Shown here in pieces: positions 1-4,157 of a stretch of 5,832 nucleotides of DNA; within the stretch, counting starts at the first letter, position 1, and each line of letters begins with the position of its first letter. This DNA comes from JBEKYH01 sp049511115 (GTDB lineage Bacteria; Planctomycetota; Phycisphaerae; Tepidisphaerales; Tepidisphaeraceae): the NCBI GenBank assembly GCA_049511115.1, contig JBEKYH010000342.1:1-5832 (forward strand), written 5' to 3'. Made by a program: the position numbers and the translations under genes. Below the pieces are notes generated by a model, which ran no database searches, was not told the DNA's origin, and saw only the letters and a program-made list of their open reading frames with translations.

Positions 1-399
1 GGCCGACTTAAACCCGGTCTGCCGCAGGACCAATTCGGTCTTCCCGCCGCGCTCATTGAATTCAATAGTCACCAGCGTCTGCTGGCCTGGTTTTCCCTCG
101 GCGTTGAGCCACCCGTGTGTGAAGACCAGCCGCCGCGGCTCGACGATTTCCTGATACACGCCCCCCAGCCAATGATCTTTCCCGTCGGCTGACCGCATGC
201 AGAGCCGGAATGTACCGCCGGGGCGAAAGTCCACCTCGTGAACGGTCACCGTCATCCCCATCGGGGCGCCCTGCCAGCGCTCCAGATGCTCGCTTCGCGT
301 CCACGCCGCAAACACAAGCTCGCGCGGCGCGTGGAACAGGCGCATGATATTCAGCGTGATCTCCTCTCGCTGAGCGGGCCGATCATCTTTTGCGGCCAT
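1..399 (-). CDS. SRPBCC / AHSA1-like (Hsp90 ATPase activator homologue type) protein, C-terminus beyond window
   Basis: The frame reads 133 codons from the ATG at 399-397 to the window edge without a stop. The fold is recognised from the family pattern: HAPRELVFAAWT (23-34), the conserved R-W at 41-42, D-F-R-P-G-G (57-62), G-V-Y-Q-E-I-V-E-P-R-R-L-V-F-T (80-94) and K-T-E-L-V-L-R-Q (120-127). Family members have a helix-grip fold around a hydrophobic ligand cavity; the ligand cannot be told here and Hsp90 activation is not implied. Members are usually about 140-165 residues, so only the last helix seems to be missing. The start is supported by AGGAG at 411-407, seven bases upstream. The start lies inside the end of the ArsR gene (17-base overlap), so the two are almost certainly co-transcribed and translationally coupled. 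ArsR regulator plus SRPBCC partner is a common bacterial pairing. The protein is probably cytoplasmic, with no signal peptide visible. Confidence 0.9.
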   Translation of the reverse strand, partial: MAAKDDRPAQREEITLNIMRLFHAPRELVFAAWTRSEHLERWQGAPMGMTVTVHEVDFRPGGTFRLCMRSADGKDHWLGGVYQEIVEPRRLVFTHGWLNAEGKPGQQTLVTIEFNERGGKTELVLRQTGFKSA

Positions 400-748
400 G
401 TTTTTTCTCCTGGTCTTTGGGCTCTTTCGCCTGAAGCTCTTTGAGATACTCCTCGAGCCGGTCCAGACTCTGCTCCCAGAAGCGGCGGTAATGCTCGATC
501 CAGTTGGCGGCTTCTTTCAGCGGCTGCGCCTCCAGCCGGCACGGCCGCCACTGCGCCTCGCGCCCGCGCGCGATCAGCCCGGCGCGCTCCAGCACCTTCA
601 AATGTTTTGAAATCCCCGGCAAACTCATCTCAAACGGCCGGGCCAGCTCGGTCACGGAAGTCTCCCCGCGGCTCAGCCTGGCCAGAATCGCCCGCCGCGT
701 CGGATCAGCCAGGGCGGAAAATGTCTCACTGAGCAAGTCGGACGGCAT
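383..748 (-). CDS. ArsR/SmtB-family winged-helix transcriptional repressor without a visible metal site
   Basis: A 121-residue protein with the ArsR architecture: F-S-A-L-A-D-P-T-R-R-A-I-L-A-R-L (10-25), the effector-side helix T-E-L-A-R-P-F (33-39), the recognition helix L-P-G-I-S-K-H-L-K-V-L-E-R-A-G-L (43-58), and the wing R-G-R-E-A-Q-W-R (61-68). The C-terminal helices around W-I-E-H-Y-R-R-F-W (83-91) resemble the ArsR subgroup paired with SRPBCC proteins. The CxC motif of arsenic/cadmium sensors is absent and only one Cys (C70) is present, so a metal-sensing name would be misleading. The C-terminal tail (106-121) is charged and probably disordered. The ATG at 748-746 has only a weak Shine-Dalgarno-like GGTGAAA, but the family alignment begins a few residues later, so this start fits. 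A promoter at 784-812 and the palindrome at 766-775 suggest autorepression, which is inferred. Confidence 0.95.
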   Translation of the reverse strand: MPSDLLSETFSALADPTRRAILARLSRGETSVTELARPFEMSLPGISKHLKVLERAGLIARGREAQWRPCRLEAQPLKEAANWIEHYRRFWEQSLDRLEEYLKELQAKEPKDQEKKHGRKR

Positions 749-765
749 TTTTATTTCACCGAAAG

Positions 766-775
766 GTTAATTAAC
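766..775. promoter_or_regulatory. Candidate operator palindrome at the ArsR transcription start
   Basis: GTTAATTAAC is a perfect 10-base palindrome immediately downstream of the predicted -10 element and at the predicted transcription start, between promoter and ArsR start codon. ArsR-family repressors commonly bind AT-rich palindromes there and block their own transcription. The palindrome is shorter than typical operators of this family, so only the core may be visible. The assignment rests on position and symmetry. Confidence 0.4.
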
Positions 776-783
776 TCGATGGT

Positions 784-812
784 AAAATACAAACCCCCGA
801 AGGCATTGTCAA
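784..812 (-). promoter_or_regulatory. Sigma-70-like promoter of the ArsR-SRPBCC operon
   Basis: Read on the minus strand, a perfect -35 hexamer TTGACA (812-807) is followed after exactly 17 bases by TATTTT (789-784), a 4/6 match to the -10 consensus. Transcription would begin near 777, about 30 bases before the ArsR start codon. Hexamer quality, ideal spacing and position make this the best promoter candidate in the window. The exact start site is inferred. Confidence 0.7.
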
Positions 813-829
813 GGAAAAAGATTTTTCCT
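812..829. promoter_or_regulatory. Perfect inverted repeat next to the ArsR -35 element
   Basis: AGGAAAAA (812-819) and TTTTTCCT (822-829) are perfect reverse complements separated by GA. The right arm, read on the minus strand, lies just upstream of the -35 hexamer, and the left arm touches it by one base. A second regulator site is possible. A small hairpin with no regulatory meaning is the alternative. No regulator is identified from the sequence. Confidence 0.35.
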
Positions 830-861
830 GGCGATCCTCCTCGGCAGGCCGGGGGGGAGGA

Positions 862-962
862 ATGAACGCAGAGGCGCGGAGGCGCCGAGGTAGGAAAGAC
901 GAGGAATTCAATTCCAATTCGAATTTCCTCCGCCTTTTCTTCCTCCGCGCCTCAGCGTTCAT
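862..962. repeat. Imperfect long inverted repeat (interspersed palindromic element)
   Basis: The 21-base arms 862-882 and 942-962 are reverse complements at 20 of 21 positions. Their core, ACGCAGAGGCGCGGAGG, resembles a GC-rich palindromic repeat that I recall as scattered between genes in many bacterial genomes. Inside, GAGGAATTC (901-909) pairs imperfectly with GAATTTCCTC (921-930), extending the hairpin toward an AATTC-rich centre. No open frame or transposase lies in it. It may be a non-autonomous palindromic element or a structured intergenic spacer. Copies elsewhere in the genome cannot be checked here. Confidence 0.65.
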
Positions 963-1121
963 CTATCTTTGCTCTCCTCCCCATCGGGGCTTTCACGATG
1001 CCTGATTCTCGCCTTCCCCGATATTTCGCCCAGATTAGCGGGGCTATTTTCTCTTCCGTGAGTCGTCGAAATCGTCGTTCGGGCTGCTCGCCGCGCGCCG
1101 CCCGTGAAACACTTTTGCCCG
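963..1121. other. Intergenic leader before the DUF892 gene, no gene seen
   Basis: The rest of the 749-1134 intergenic stretch. I see no convincing coding frame, tRNA or sigma-70 hexamer pair. Short GC hairpins are possible (CCCC/GGGG near 978-988; GCCC 1028-1031 with GGGC 1041-1044, followed by a T-rich run), but they are too weak to call terminators. The promoter of the downstream stress genes probably lies here but may use an alternative sigma factor. Confidence 0.4.
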
Positions 1122-1134
1122 AAAGGAGCCAGTT

Positions 1135-1680
1135 ATGGAATCACTGTCTGATCTGATGGAGGACGAACTGAAGGACCTTTACAGCGCGGAGAACCAACTC
1201 CTCAAGGCGCTGCCGAAGATGGCCAAAAAGGCCTCTTCCAGCCAGTTGAAGACCGCGTTCACGAATCACCTCAAGGAGACCGAAGGCCACGTTAAGAGGC
1301 TGCAGCAGATCGGCAAAATTCTTGACATCAATCTGGGCGGAAAGGTCTGCCAGGCCATGCAGGGCCTGATCGAGGAGGGCGGAGAAGCCCTCGATAATGA
1401 CGGCCCGCCCGCCGTCGTCGATAGCGCCCTCATCGGCGCCGCCCGCCGCGTTGAACATTACGAAATGGCCGCCTACTGCGCGACGCGCGGCATGGCCATC
1501 GAACTGGGAAACGATCCCGTCGCCCAGCTTCTTGAGCAGACCACCAACGAGGAGGAGGCCGCCGACAACAAACTGAAATCCATCGCCCAGGACGAAGTTT
1601 TCCCCCACGCCGCCGCTGAATCTCAGGAAGCCGGCGAAGCGGAAAAGACTGAAAAATCAACCAAAAGGAGCTCCAAATGA
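1135..1680 (+). CDS. DUF892 / YciF-like ferritin-fold stress protein
   Basis: A 181-residue, mostly helical protein of the DUF892 (YciE/YciF) family, a ferritin-like four-helix bundle associated with stress responses in enterobacteria; its biochemical role is not settled. Diagnostic segments are D-E-L-K-D-L-Y-S-A-E-N-Q-L (10-22), N-H-L-K-E-T-E-G-H-V-K-R-L (44-56), A-M-Q-G-L-I-E-E-G (74-82), R-V-E-H-Y-E-M-A-A-Y (105-114) and N-E-E-E-A-A-D-N-K-L (138-147). Glu and His in these helices (E19, E50, H52, E107, H108, E110, E139-E141) are at places expected for a di-metal site, but exact ligands need a structure. The tail 160-181 is an extra acidic/Lys-rich extension. AAAGGAG (1122-1128) sits six bases before the ATG, confirming the start. 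The stop overlaps the next gene's start (ATGA at 1677-1680), implying coupled translation with the BON lipoprotein. No signal peptide is visible, so it is presumably cytoplasmic. Confidence 0.93.
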   Translation: MESLSDLMEDELKDLYSAENQLLKALPKMAKKASSSQLKTAFTNHLKETEGHVKRLQQIGKILDINLGGKVCQAMQGLIEEGGEALDNDGPPAVVDSALIGAARRVEHYEMAAYCATRGMAIELGNDPVAQLLEQTTNEEEAADNKLKSIAQDEVFPHAAAESQEAGEAEKTEKSTKRSSK

Positions 1681-2345
1681 AATCCGCACTACTTTTCGCC
1701 GCCGTGTGCGGCATCGGACTGGCCGGATGCCAGCAAAACAGCGCCGATTCATCGCAATCGCCGGGCAATAATCCGCCCGCGTACAATTCGGCCGGGCCGA
1801 GCGATGAATACTCCGGTTCGAATTCCAACTCGACCCTGAACCAGTATGCCAAGCCCAACCAGAACGGCAGCAATATTTCCAATTCCGCGGTGACGCCGAG
1901 CACGCCGCCAACGCCCAGCAATTCGACCTATAACAATCCCAACTACAACAACTCGAATCTGCCGAGCAATTCCTCAAATTCCGACAACCCCGGCAGTTCC
2001 GCCTATCCGTCGAATTCCGCCAATTCTTCGCTGAACGGCAATTCCACGAATCAGCCGGATAACACCGGCGTCAACACGCGCGATCGGTCTGCTGATTCCG
2101 TGACCGCCCAGACCCAGGGCGAGTCCCAAAGCGATATCAACCTGACGTCGCAAATCCGCCAGCGCATTCTCGGCGGCAATATGTCCGTTGATGCCCAGAA
2201 CGTGAAGGTCATCACCCTCAACGGCCATGTGACCCTGCGCGGCCCGGTGAATACGCAGGATGAGAAGGACACCATCGGCAAGATGGCGAGCGACATCGCC
2301 GGGCAGACCAACGTGGATAACCAAATTGAAGTGAAGCCCCAGTGA
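1677..2345 (+). CDS. BON-domain lipoprotein with Asn/Ser/Pro-rich linker
   Basis: 222 residues in three parts. Residues 1-18 form a lipoprotein signal peptide (M-K-S, hydrophobic core 4-15, lipobox L-A-G-C with C18 as lipidation site). Residues 19-135 are a low-complexity linker rich in Asn, Ser, Pro and Gly, with about a dozen Asn-Ser dipeptides and no predicted fold. Residues about 152-220 form a BON domain: D-I-N-L-T-S-Q-I-R-Q-R-I-L (153-165), V-K-V-I-T-L-N-G-H-V-T-L-R-G-P-V (176-191) and the closing V-D-N-Q-I-E-V (213-219). BON domains (OsmY, secretins, mechanosensitive channels) are thought to bind membranes or phospholipids and are often induced by osmotic or envelope stress. The protein probably sits in an envelope membrane with the BON domain held away by the linker. 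AAGGAG (1665-1670) is six bases before the ATG, and the ATGA overlap ties it to the DUF892 gene. Confidence 0.92.
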   Translation: MKSALLFAAVCGIGLAGCQQNSADSSQSPGNNPPAYNSAGPSDEYSGSNSNSTLNQYAKPNQNGSNISNSAVTPSTPPTPSNSTYNNPNYNNSNLPSNSSNSDNPGSSAYPSNSANSSLNGNSTNQPDNTGVNTRDRSADSVTAQTQGESQSDINLTSQIRQRILGGNMSVDAQNVKVITLNGHVTLRGPVNTQDEKDTIGKMASDIAGQTNVDNQIEVKPQ

Positions 2346-2433
2346 ATTGAGGCAGTAGTGAACTGAGCGAGATTCAACGAACTCGCCTTGCGATTCGGAA
2401 TCTTCGCCAAACGCTTTTTATAAGGAGTCTGAC

Positions 2434-2991
2434 ATGTCCAAGTCAATTTTTTGCATAGCCGCCAACGAGCACCAGGCCAATCGGATTATCGATTCGCTTC
2501 GCTCCTCCGGCTTTTCGGGCAACGATATTTCCGTGCTCTTCCCCGACAAGGCGACGACGCGCAACTTCGCCCATGAGAAGAACACCAAGGCTCCCGAAGG
2601 GGCAGTGACGGGCGCGGGCGCCGGCCTGGCTGTCGGCGCGACCCTCGGGTGGCTTGCCGGCATCGGCTCGCTTGCCATCCCAGGCGTCGGTCCGTTCATC
2701 GCGGCCGGCCCGATCATGGCGGCCCTCAGCGGCGCTGCCGTGGGCGGAACCGTCGGCGGCATCGCCGGCTCCCTCGTCGGCCTGGGCATCCCGGAATTCG
2801 AAGCCAAGCGCTACGAAGGCCGCGTGAAAAACGGCAACATCCTCATCTCCGTCCACTCTGATAACGGCGATGAGACCAGCCGCGCCAAGAAGATCTTCGA
2901 GCAGGCCGGCGCCGAGGACATCGCCAGCGCGGGCGAAACCGGCGTGAGCGATTCTAACTCCGACAAATACGTCGCTGAAGTCCGCCGCTAA
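2434..2991 (+). CDS. General-stress / low-temperature-induced-like protein with glycine-rich membrane hairpin
   Basis: 185 residues in three zones. Residues 1-39 form a small alpha/beta unit (S-I-F-C-I-A-A, then a helix 13-25, then D-I-S-V-L-F-P), resembling the YflT/general stress protein 17M N-terminal region. Residues about 57-118 are two glycine- and alanine-rich hydrophobic stretches (61-83 and 86-118) separated by the turn P-G-V-G-P, which fits a glycine-zipper membrane hairpin. Residues 119-162 continue G-I-P-E-F-E-A-K-R-Y-E-G-R-V (118-131) and N-I-L-I-S-V-H (135-141) followed by a helix. This layout matches proteins often annotated as low-temperature-induced or general stress proteins; molecular function is unknown. 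The tail 163-185 is polar. AAGGAG (2422-2427), six bases before the ATG, supports the start. It lies 88 bases after the BON gene and is probably in the same transcription unit, which ends at the terminator at 3047-3080. Confidence 0.85.
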   Translation: MSKSIFCIAANEHQANRIIDSLRSSGFSGNDISVLFPDKATTRNFAHEKNTKAPEGAVTGAGAGLAVGATLGWLAGIGSLAIPGVGPFIAAGPIMAALSGAAVGGTVGGIAGSLVGLGIPEFEAKRYEGRVKNGNILISVHSDNGDETSRAKKIFEQAGAEDIASAGETGVSDSNSDKYVAEVRR

Positions 2992-3007
2992 GCAACCATT
3001 GTGTTTT

Positions 3008-3036
3008 CCCGGCCGGTCCGTGTCGGGCCGGCCGGG
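3008..3036 (+). terminator. Very stable GC hairpin directly after the stress gene
   Basis: CCCGGCCGG (3008-3016) and CCGGCCGGG (3028-3036) are perfect complements. Adding T3017-G3027 wobble and CCG/CGG (3018-3020, 3024-3026) gives a 13-pair stem with a TGT loop. It begins 17 bases after the stop codon. No T-run follows, so alone it is not a classical terminator. It may act with the next hairpin or protect the 3' end of the mRNA. Confidence 0.65.
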
Positions 3037-3046
3037 AGCACATGAG

Positions 3047-3080
3047 GCGCCGGCGCGGAACCGGCATCGGCGCTTTTTTT
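3047..3080 (+). terminator. Intrinsic (rho-independent) terminator
   Basis: GCGCCG (3047-3052) pairs with CGGCGC (3068-3073), followed at once by seven T residues (3074-3080). Inner CCGG segments allow alternative pairings. Position, GC stem and T-run fit a terminator for the genes 1135-2991, which would make the following gene a separate transcription unit or dependent on read-through. Confidence 0.85.
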
Positions 3081-3116
3081 CGCGAATCAAATGACTAACC
3101 GGAAAAGGAGACCATC

Positions 3117-3467
3117 ATGTCCACCGAAACAGCCACCGAAACCAATCACGCCCACGCGCATTCGCACAGTGCGGCCAATCATTCCGCTCACAAGCCAAAG
3201 ACCCGCGCTCGCTCCGCCGCCAATCATCGGCGTTCGTCCTCGCGCGCCTCGCACCCTGTCGGCGGTCGCCTCGCCAGCGCGCTCTCCCTCTCGGGTCTCC
3301 CTGGCAACGTGGCCGACGGAGTCACCGAGCAACTCACCGACCTCCGGGAAAAGGGAATGCAGACAGCCGAAGCGTTTGAGAAATCCATCCTCAAGCATCC
3401 CAAGAGCAGCGTCCTGATTGCCTTTGGAATCGGCTATGCCTGGGCGCGGCTGCGCAGGTGGTTTTGA
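3117..3467 (+). CDS. Small His-rich protein with C-terminal membrane anchor (function unknown)
   Basis: 116 residues; I do not recognise a named family. Residues 1-27 are Thr/Ala/His-rich with alternating His (N-H-A-H-A-H-S-H-S, 10-18), which could bind metal ions but may just be low complexity. Residues 28-47 are Arg/Ser-rich and basic. Residues 48-94 look amphipathic-helical (V-A-D-G-V-T-E-Q-L-T-D-L-R-E-K-G, 65-80). Residues 97-110 (S-S-V-L-I-A-F-G-I-G-Y-A-W-A) are a short membrane segment followed by R-L-R-R-W-F. The C-terminal plan, helix then K-H-P then glycine-containing anchor then basic end, resembles ElaB/YqjD/DUF883 proteins, which tether ribosomes or other partners to the inner membrane; that link is a weak analogy. 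AAAAGGAG (3103-3110), six bases before the ATG, is a strong ribosome site and selects this frame over the overlapping one starting at 3091. Confidence 0.8.
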   Translation: MSTETATETNHAHAHSHSAANHSAHKPKTRARSAANHRRSSSRASHPVGGRLASALSLSGLPGNVADGVTEQLTDLREKGMQTAEAFEKSILKHPKSSVLIAFGIGYAWARLRRWF

Positions 3468-3540
3468 TTTCGCCATCGCATGAGAGGCTCCCGTCTGGGC
3501 GCTCCTCTTCGGGGCGCTCCCGTTCGTACCCTTTGTCGCA

Positions 3541-3574
3541 ATCGGACGGCCGGCCCAACCCCGGCCGCTCCGAT
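3541..3574. other. Strong bulged hairpin between the His-rich and 45-residue genes
   Basis: ATCGGA (3541-3546) pairs with TCCGAT (3569-3574), and CGGCCGG (3547-3553) pairs with CCGGCCG (3561-3567). C3568 is a single bulge and the loop is seven bases. The 13-pair stem is followed by ATTCCGACCTTGTATT, which has no proper T-run. It may end transcription of the His-rich gene inefficiently, or be a structured leader for the small gene at 3631. The rest of 3468-3620 shows no gene. Confidence 0.55.
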
Positions 3575-3630
3575 ATTCCGACCTTGTATTCTGTTTCCTG
3601 CCTCACCGTCTCAGTCAACCAGGAGATCTT

Positions 3631-3768
3631 ATGGACATGCTCATGACCCTGCTTCCAAGCACCCATCCCATCGCCGCCATCGGCTATTCGATTCTCTACC
3701 TGCTCCTCGGCGGCGGCTTCGGCGGGGCGTTCCTCATTTTCGTCGTTGCCAAAATGCTCGGGAAATGA
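3631..3768 (+). CDS. 45-residue single-helix membrane protein (function unknown)
   Basis: A short frame of 45 codons ending in TGA (3766-3768). A clear AGGAG (3621-3625) lies five bases before the ATG, as good as that of neighbouring genes. The product starts M-D-M-L-M-T-L-L-P-S-T-H-P, then is continuously hydrophobic from about I14 to A40 with a glycine-rich centre (L-L-L-G-G-G-F-G-G-A, 24-33), and ends K-M-L-G-K. The expected form is a single membrane helix with a short positive C-terminus, presumably cytoplasmic. The glycine pattern would allow close helix packing, perhaps self-association or binding to other small membrane proteins nearby. I do not recognise the family. Length falls below usual gene-caller limits, so it is easily missed. 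M3 or M5 could be alternative starts, but the ribosome site favours the first ATG. Confidence 0.72.
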   Translation: MDMLMTLLPSTHPIAAIGYSILYLLLGGGFGGAFLIFVVAKMLGK

Positions 3769-3816
3769 TGCGGATTCTCCTTCAATGGCGCGCCCTTGTA
3801 TTCAAAAAAATCAAAT

Positions 3817-3888
3817 GTAGGCCGGGCTTCAGCCCGCCTATGGCGAGATCGAACTGATTGGCCAGAGGCGTGCTGAAGCACGCCCTAC
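3817..3888. repeat. REP/BIME-like pair of inverted palindromic units
   Basis: Unit 1 (3817-3839) is itself a palindrome around GGGCTTCAGCCC. Unit 2 (3866-3888), reverse complemented, matches unit 1 at 20 of 23 positions and contains its own palindrome GGCGTGCTGAAGCACGCC. The spacer also has complementary TGGC (3841-3844) and GCCA (3861-3864), so the whole element can fold into one long cruciform. The GTAGG-C-G-GCTTCAGC-CGCC pattern is a widespread intergenic repeat type in bacteria, and paired inverted units resemble BIMEs mobilised by REP-associated tyrosine transposases. No transposase lies in this window. Confidence 0.75.
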
Positions 3889-4116
3889 GCGAAGGCCAAG
3901 AGGATCGGTAAATAGCGCGGCCGCACCCCGCGCGATCGGACAAGACCTCCCAGCCTGCCCGCGCGGTAATTTACACGCGTGTTCGCCCGAAAAGTCAGCC
4001 CAAAGTGAACTCAATCACAGATGCCCCTTTCACCGCCAAGGCGAGGGAAAGGGTCGATAACATCGGGCCAATTCCCTCAAATTCCAGTACCCCATTGCAC
4101 GCTGGACCGCGCGAAA
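3889..4116. other. Intergenic stretch before the FnIII gene, no gene seen
   Basis: No frame here has both a ribosome site and protein-like composition. Visible details are a perfect 10-base palindrome ACACGCGTGT (3973-3982), the adjacent GTAATTTAC (3966-3974), and a hairpin with CCCTTTC (4025-4031) pairing with GAAAGGG (4047-4053). None has a recognisable function. This segment, with 3769-3816, makes up most of the 387-base gap. Confidence 0.4.
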
Positions 4117-4123
4117 ATTGTAT
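4095..4123 (+). promoter_or_regulatory. Weak candidate promoter of the FnIII gene
   Basis: TTGCAC (4095-4100) is followed after 17 bases by TTGTAT (4118-4123). Each hexamer matches the sigma-70 consensus at only three positions. Spacing and location are suitable but the evidence is thin. If used, transcription would start near 4130 and the left arm of the start-codon hairpin (4117-4124) would not be in the mRNA. Confidence 0.2.
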
Positions 4124-4157
4124 TCGATACCTCTACCTCAGAAGAGGCAAATACAAT
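4117..4157 (+). promoter_or_regulatory. Hairpin covering the ribosome site and start codon of the FnIII gene
   Basis: ATTGTATT (4117-4124) is the perfect reverse complement of AATACAAT (4150-4157), which includes the first two bases of the ATG. Inside it CCTCT (4130-4134) pairs with AGAGG (4143-4147), the only Shine-Dalgarno-like sequence for this gene (GAAGAGG, eight bases from the ATG). In a transcript starting upstream of 4117, both ribosome site and start codon would be paired, suggesting translational control. The structure is seen in sequence; the regulation is inferred. Confidence 0.5.

Noticed and set aside
903..926. AATTC-rich stretch resembling the AAT-TC codon pairs of the lipoprotein linker
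   Set aside because: The match is short and low in complexity, and is better explained as the centre of the inverted repeat.
1141..1608. Minus-strand open frame of 155 codons
   Set aside because: It lies wholly opposite the DUF892 gene, which has clear family motifs and a strong ribosome site.
2367..2402. Hairpins after the BON gene (GCGAG/CTCGC; GATTC-G-GAATC)
   Set aside because: Five-base stems without a T-run; too weak to call a terminator or regulator.
2419..2424. TATAAG as a -10 element for the gene at 2434
   Set aside because: It overlaps the ribosome site and has no -35 at suitable distance; transcription would start at the start codon.
2443..3090. Minus-strand open frame of 215 codons
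   Set aside because: It is antisense to the general-stress-like gene and crosses its terminator. The composition is Ala/Gly/Arg/Asp-rich as expected from reverse reading of GC-rich codons, and no ribosome site is seen.
3091..3417. Overlapping plus-strand frame starting at 3091
   Set aside because: It starts before the strong AAAAGGAG, is Pro/Arg-rich, and has no ribosome site; the frame from 3117 is correctly placed behind the ribosome site.
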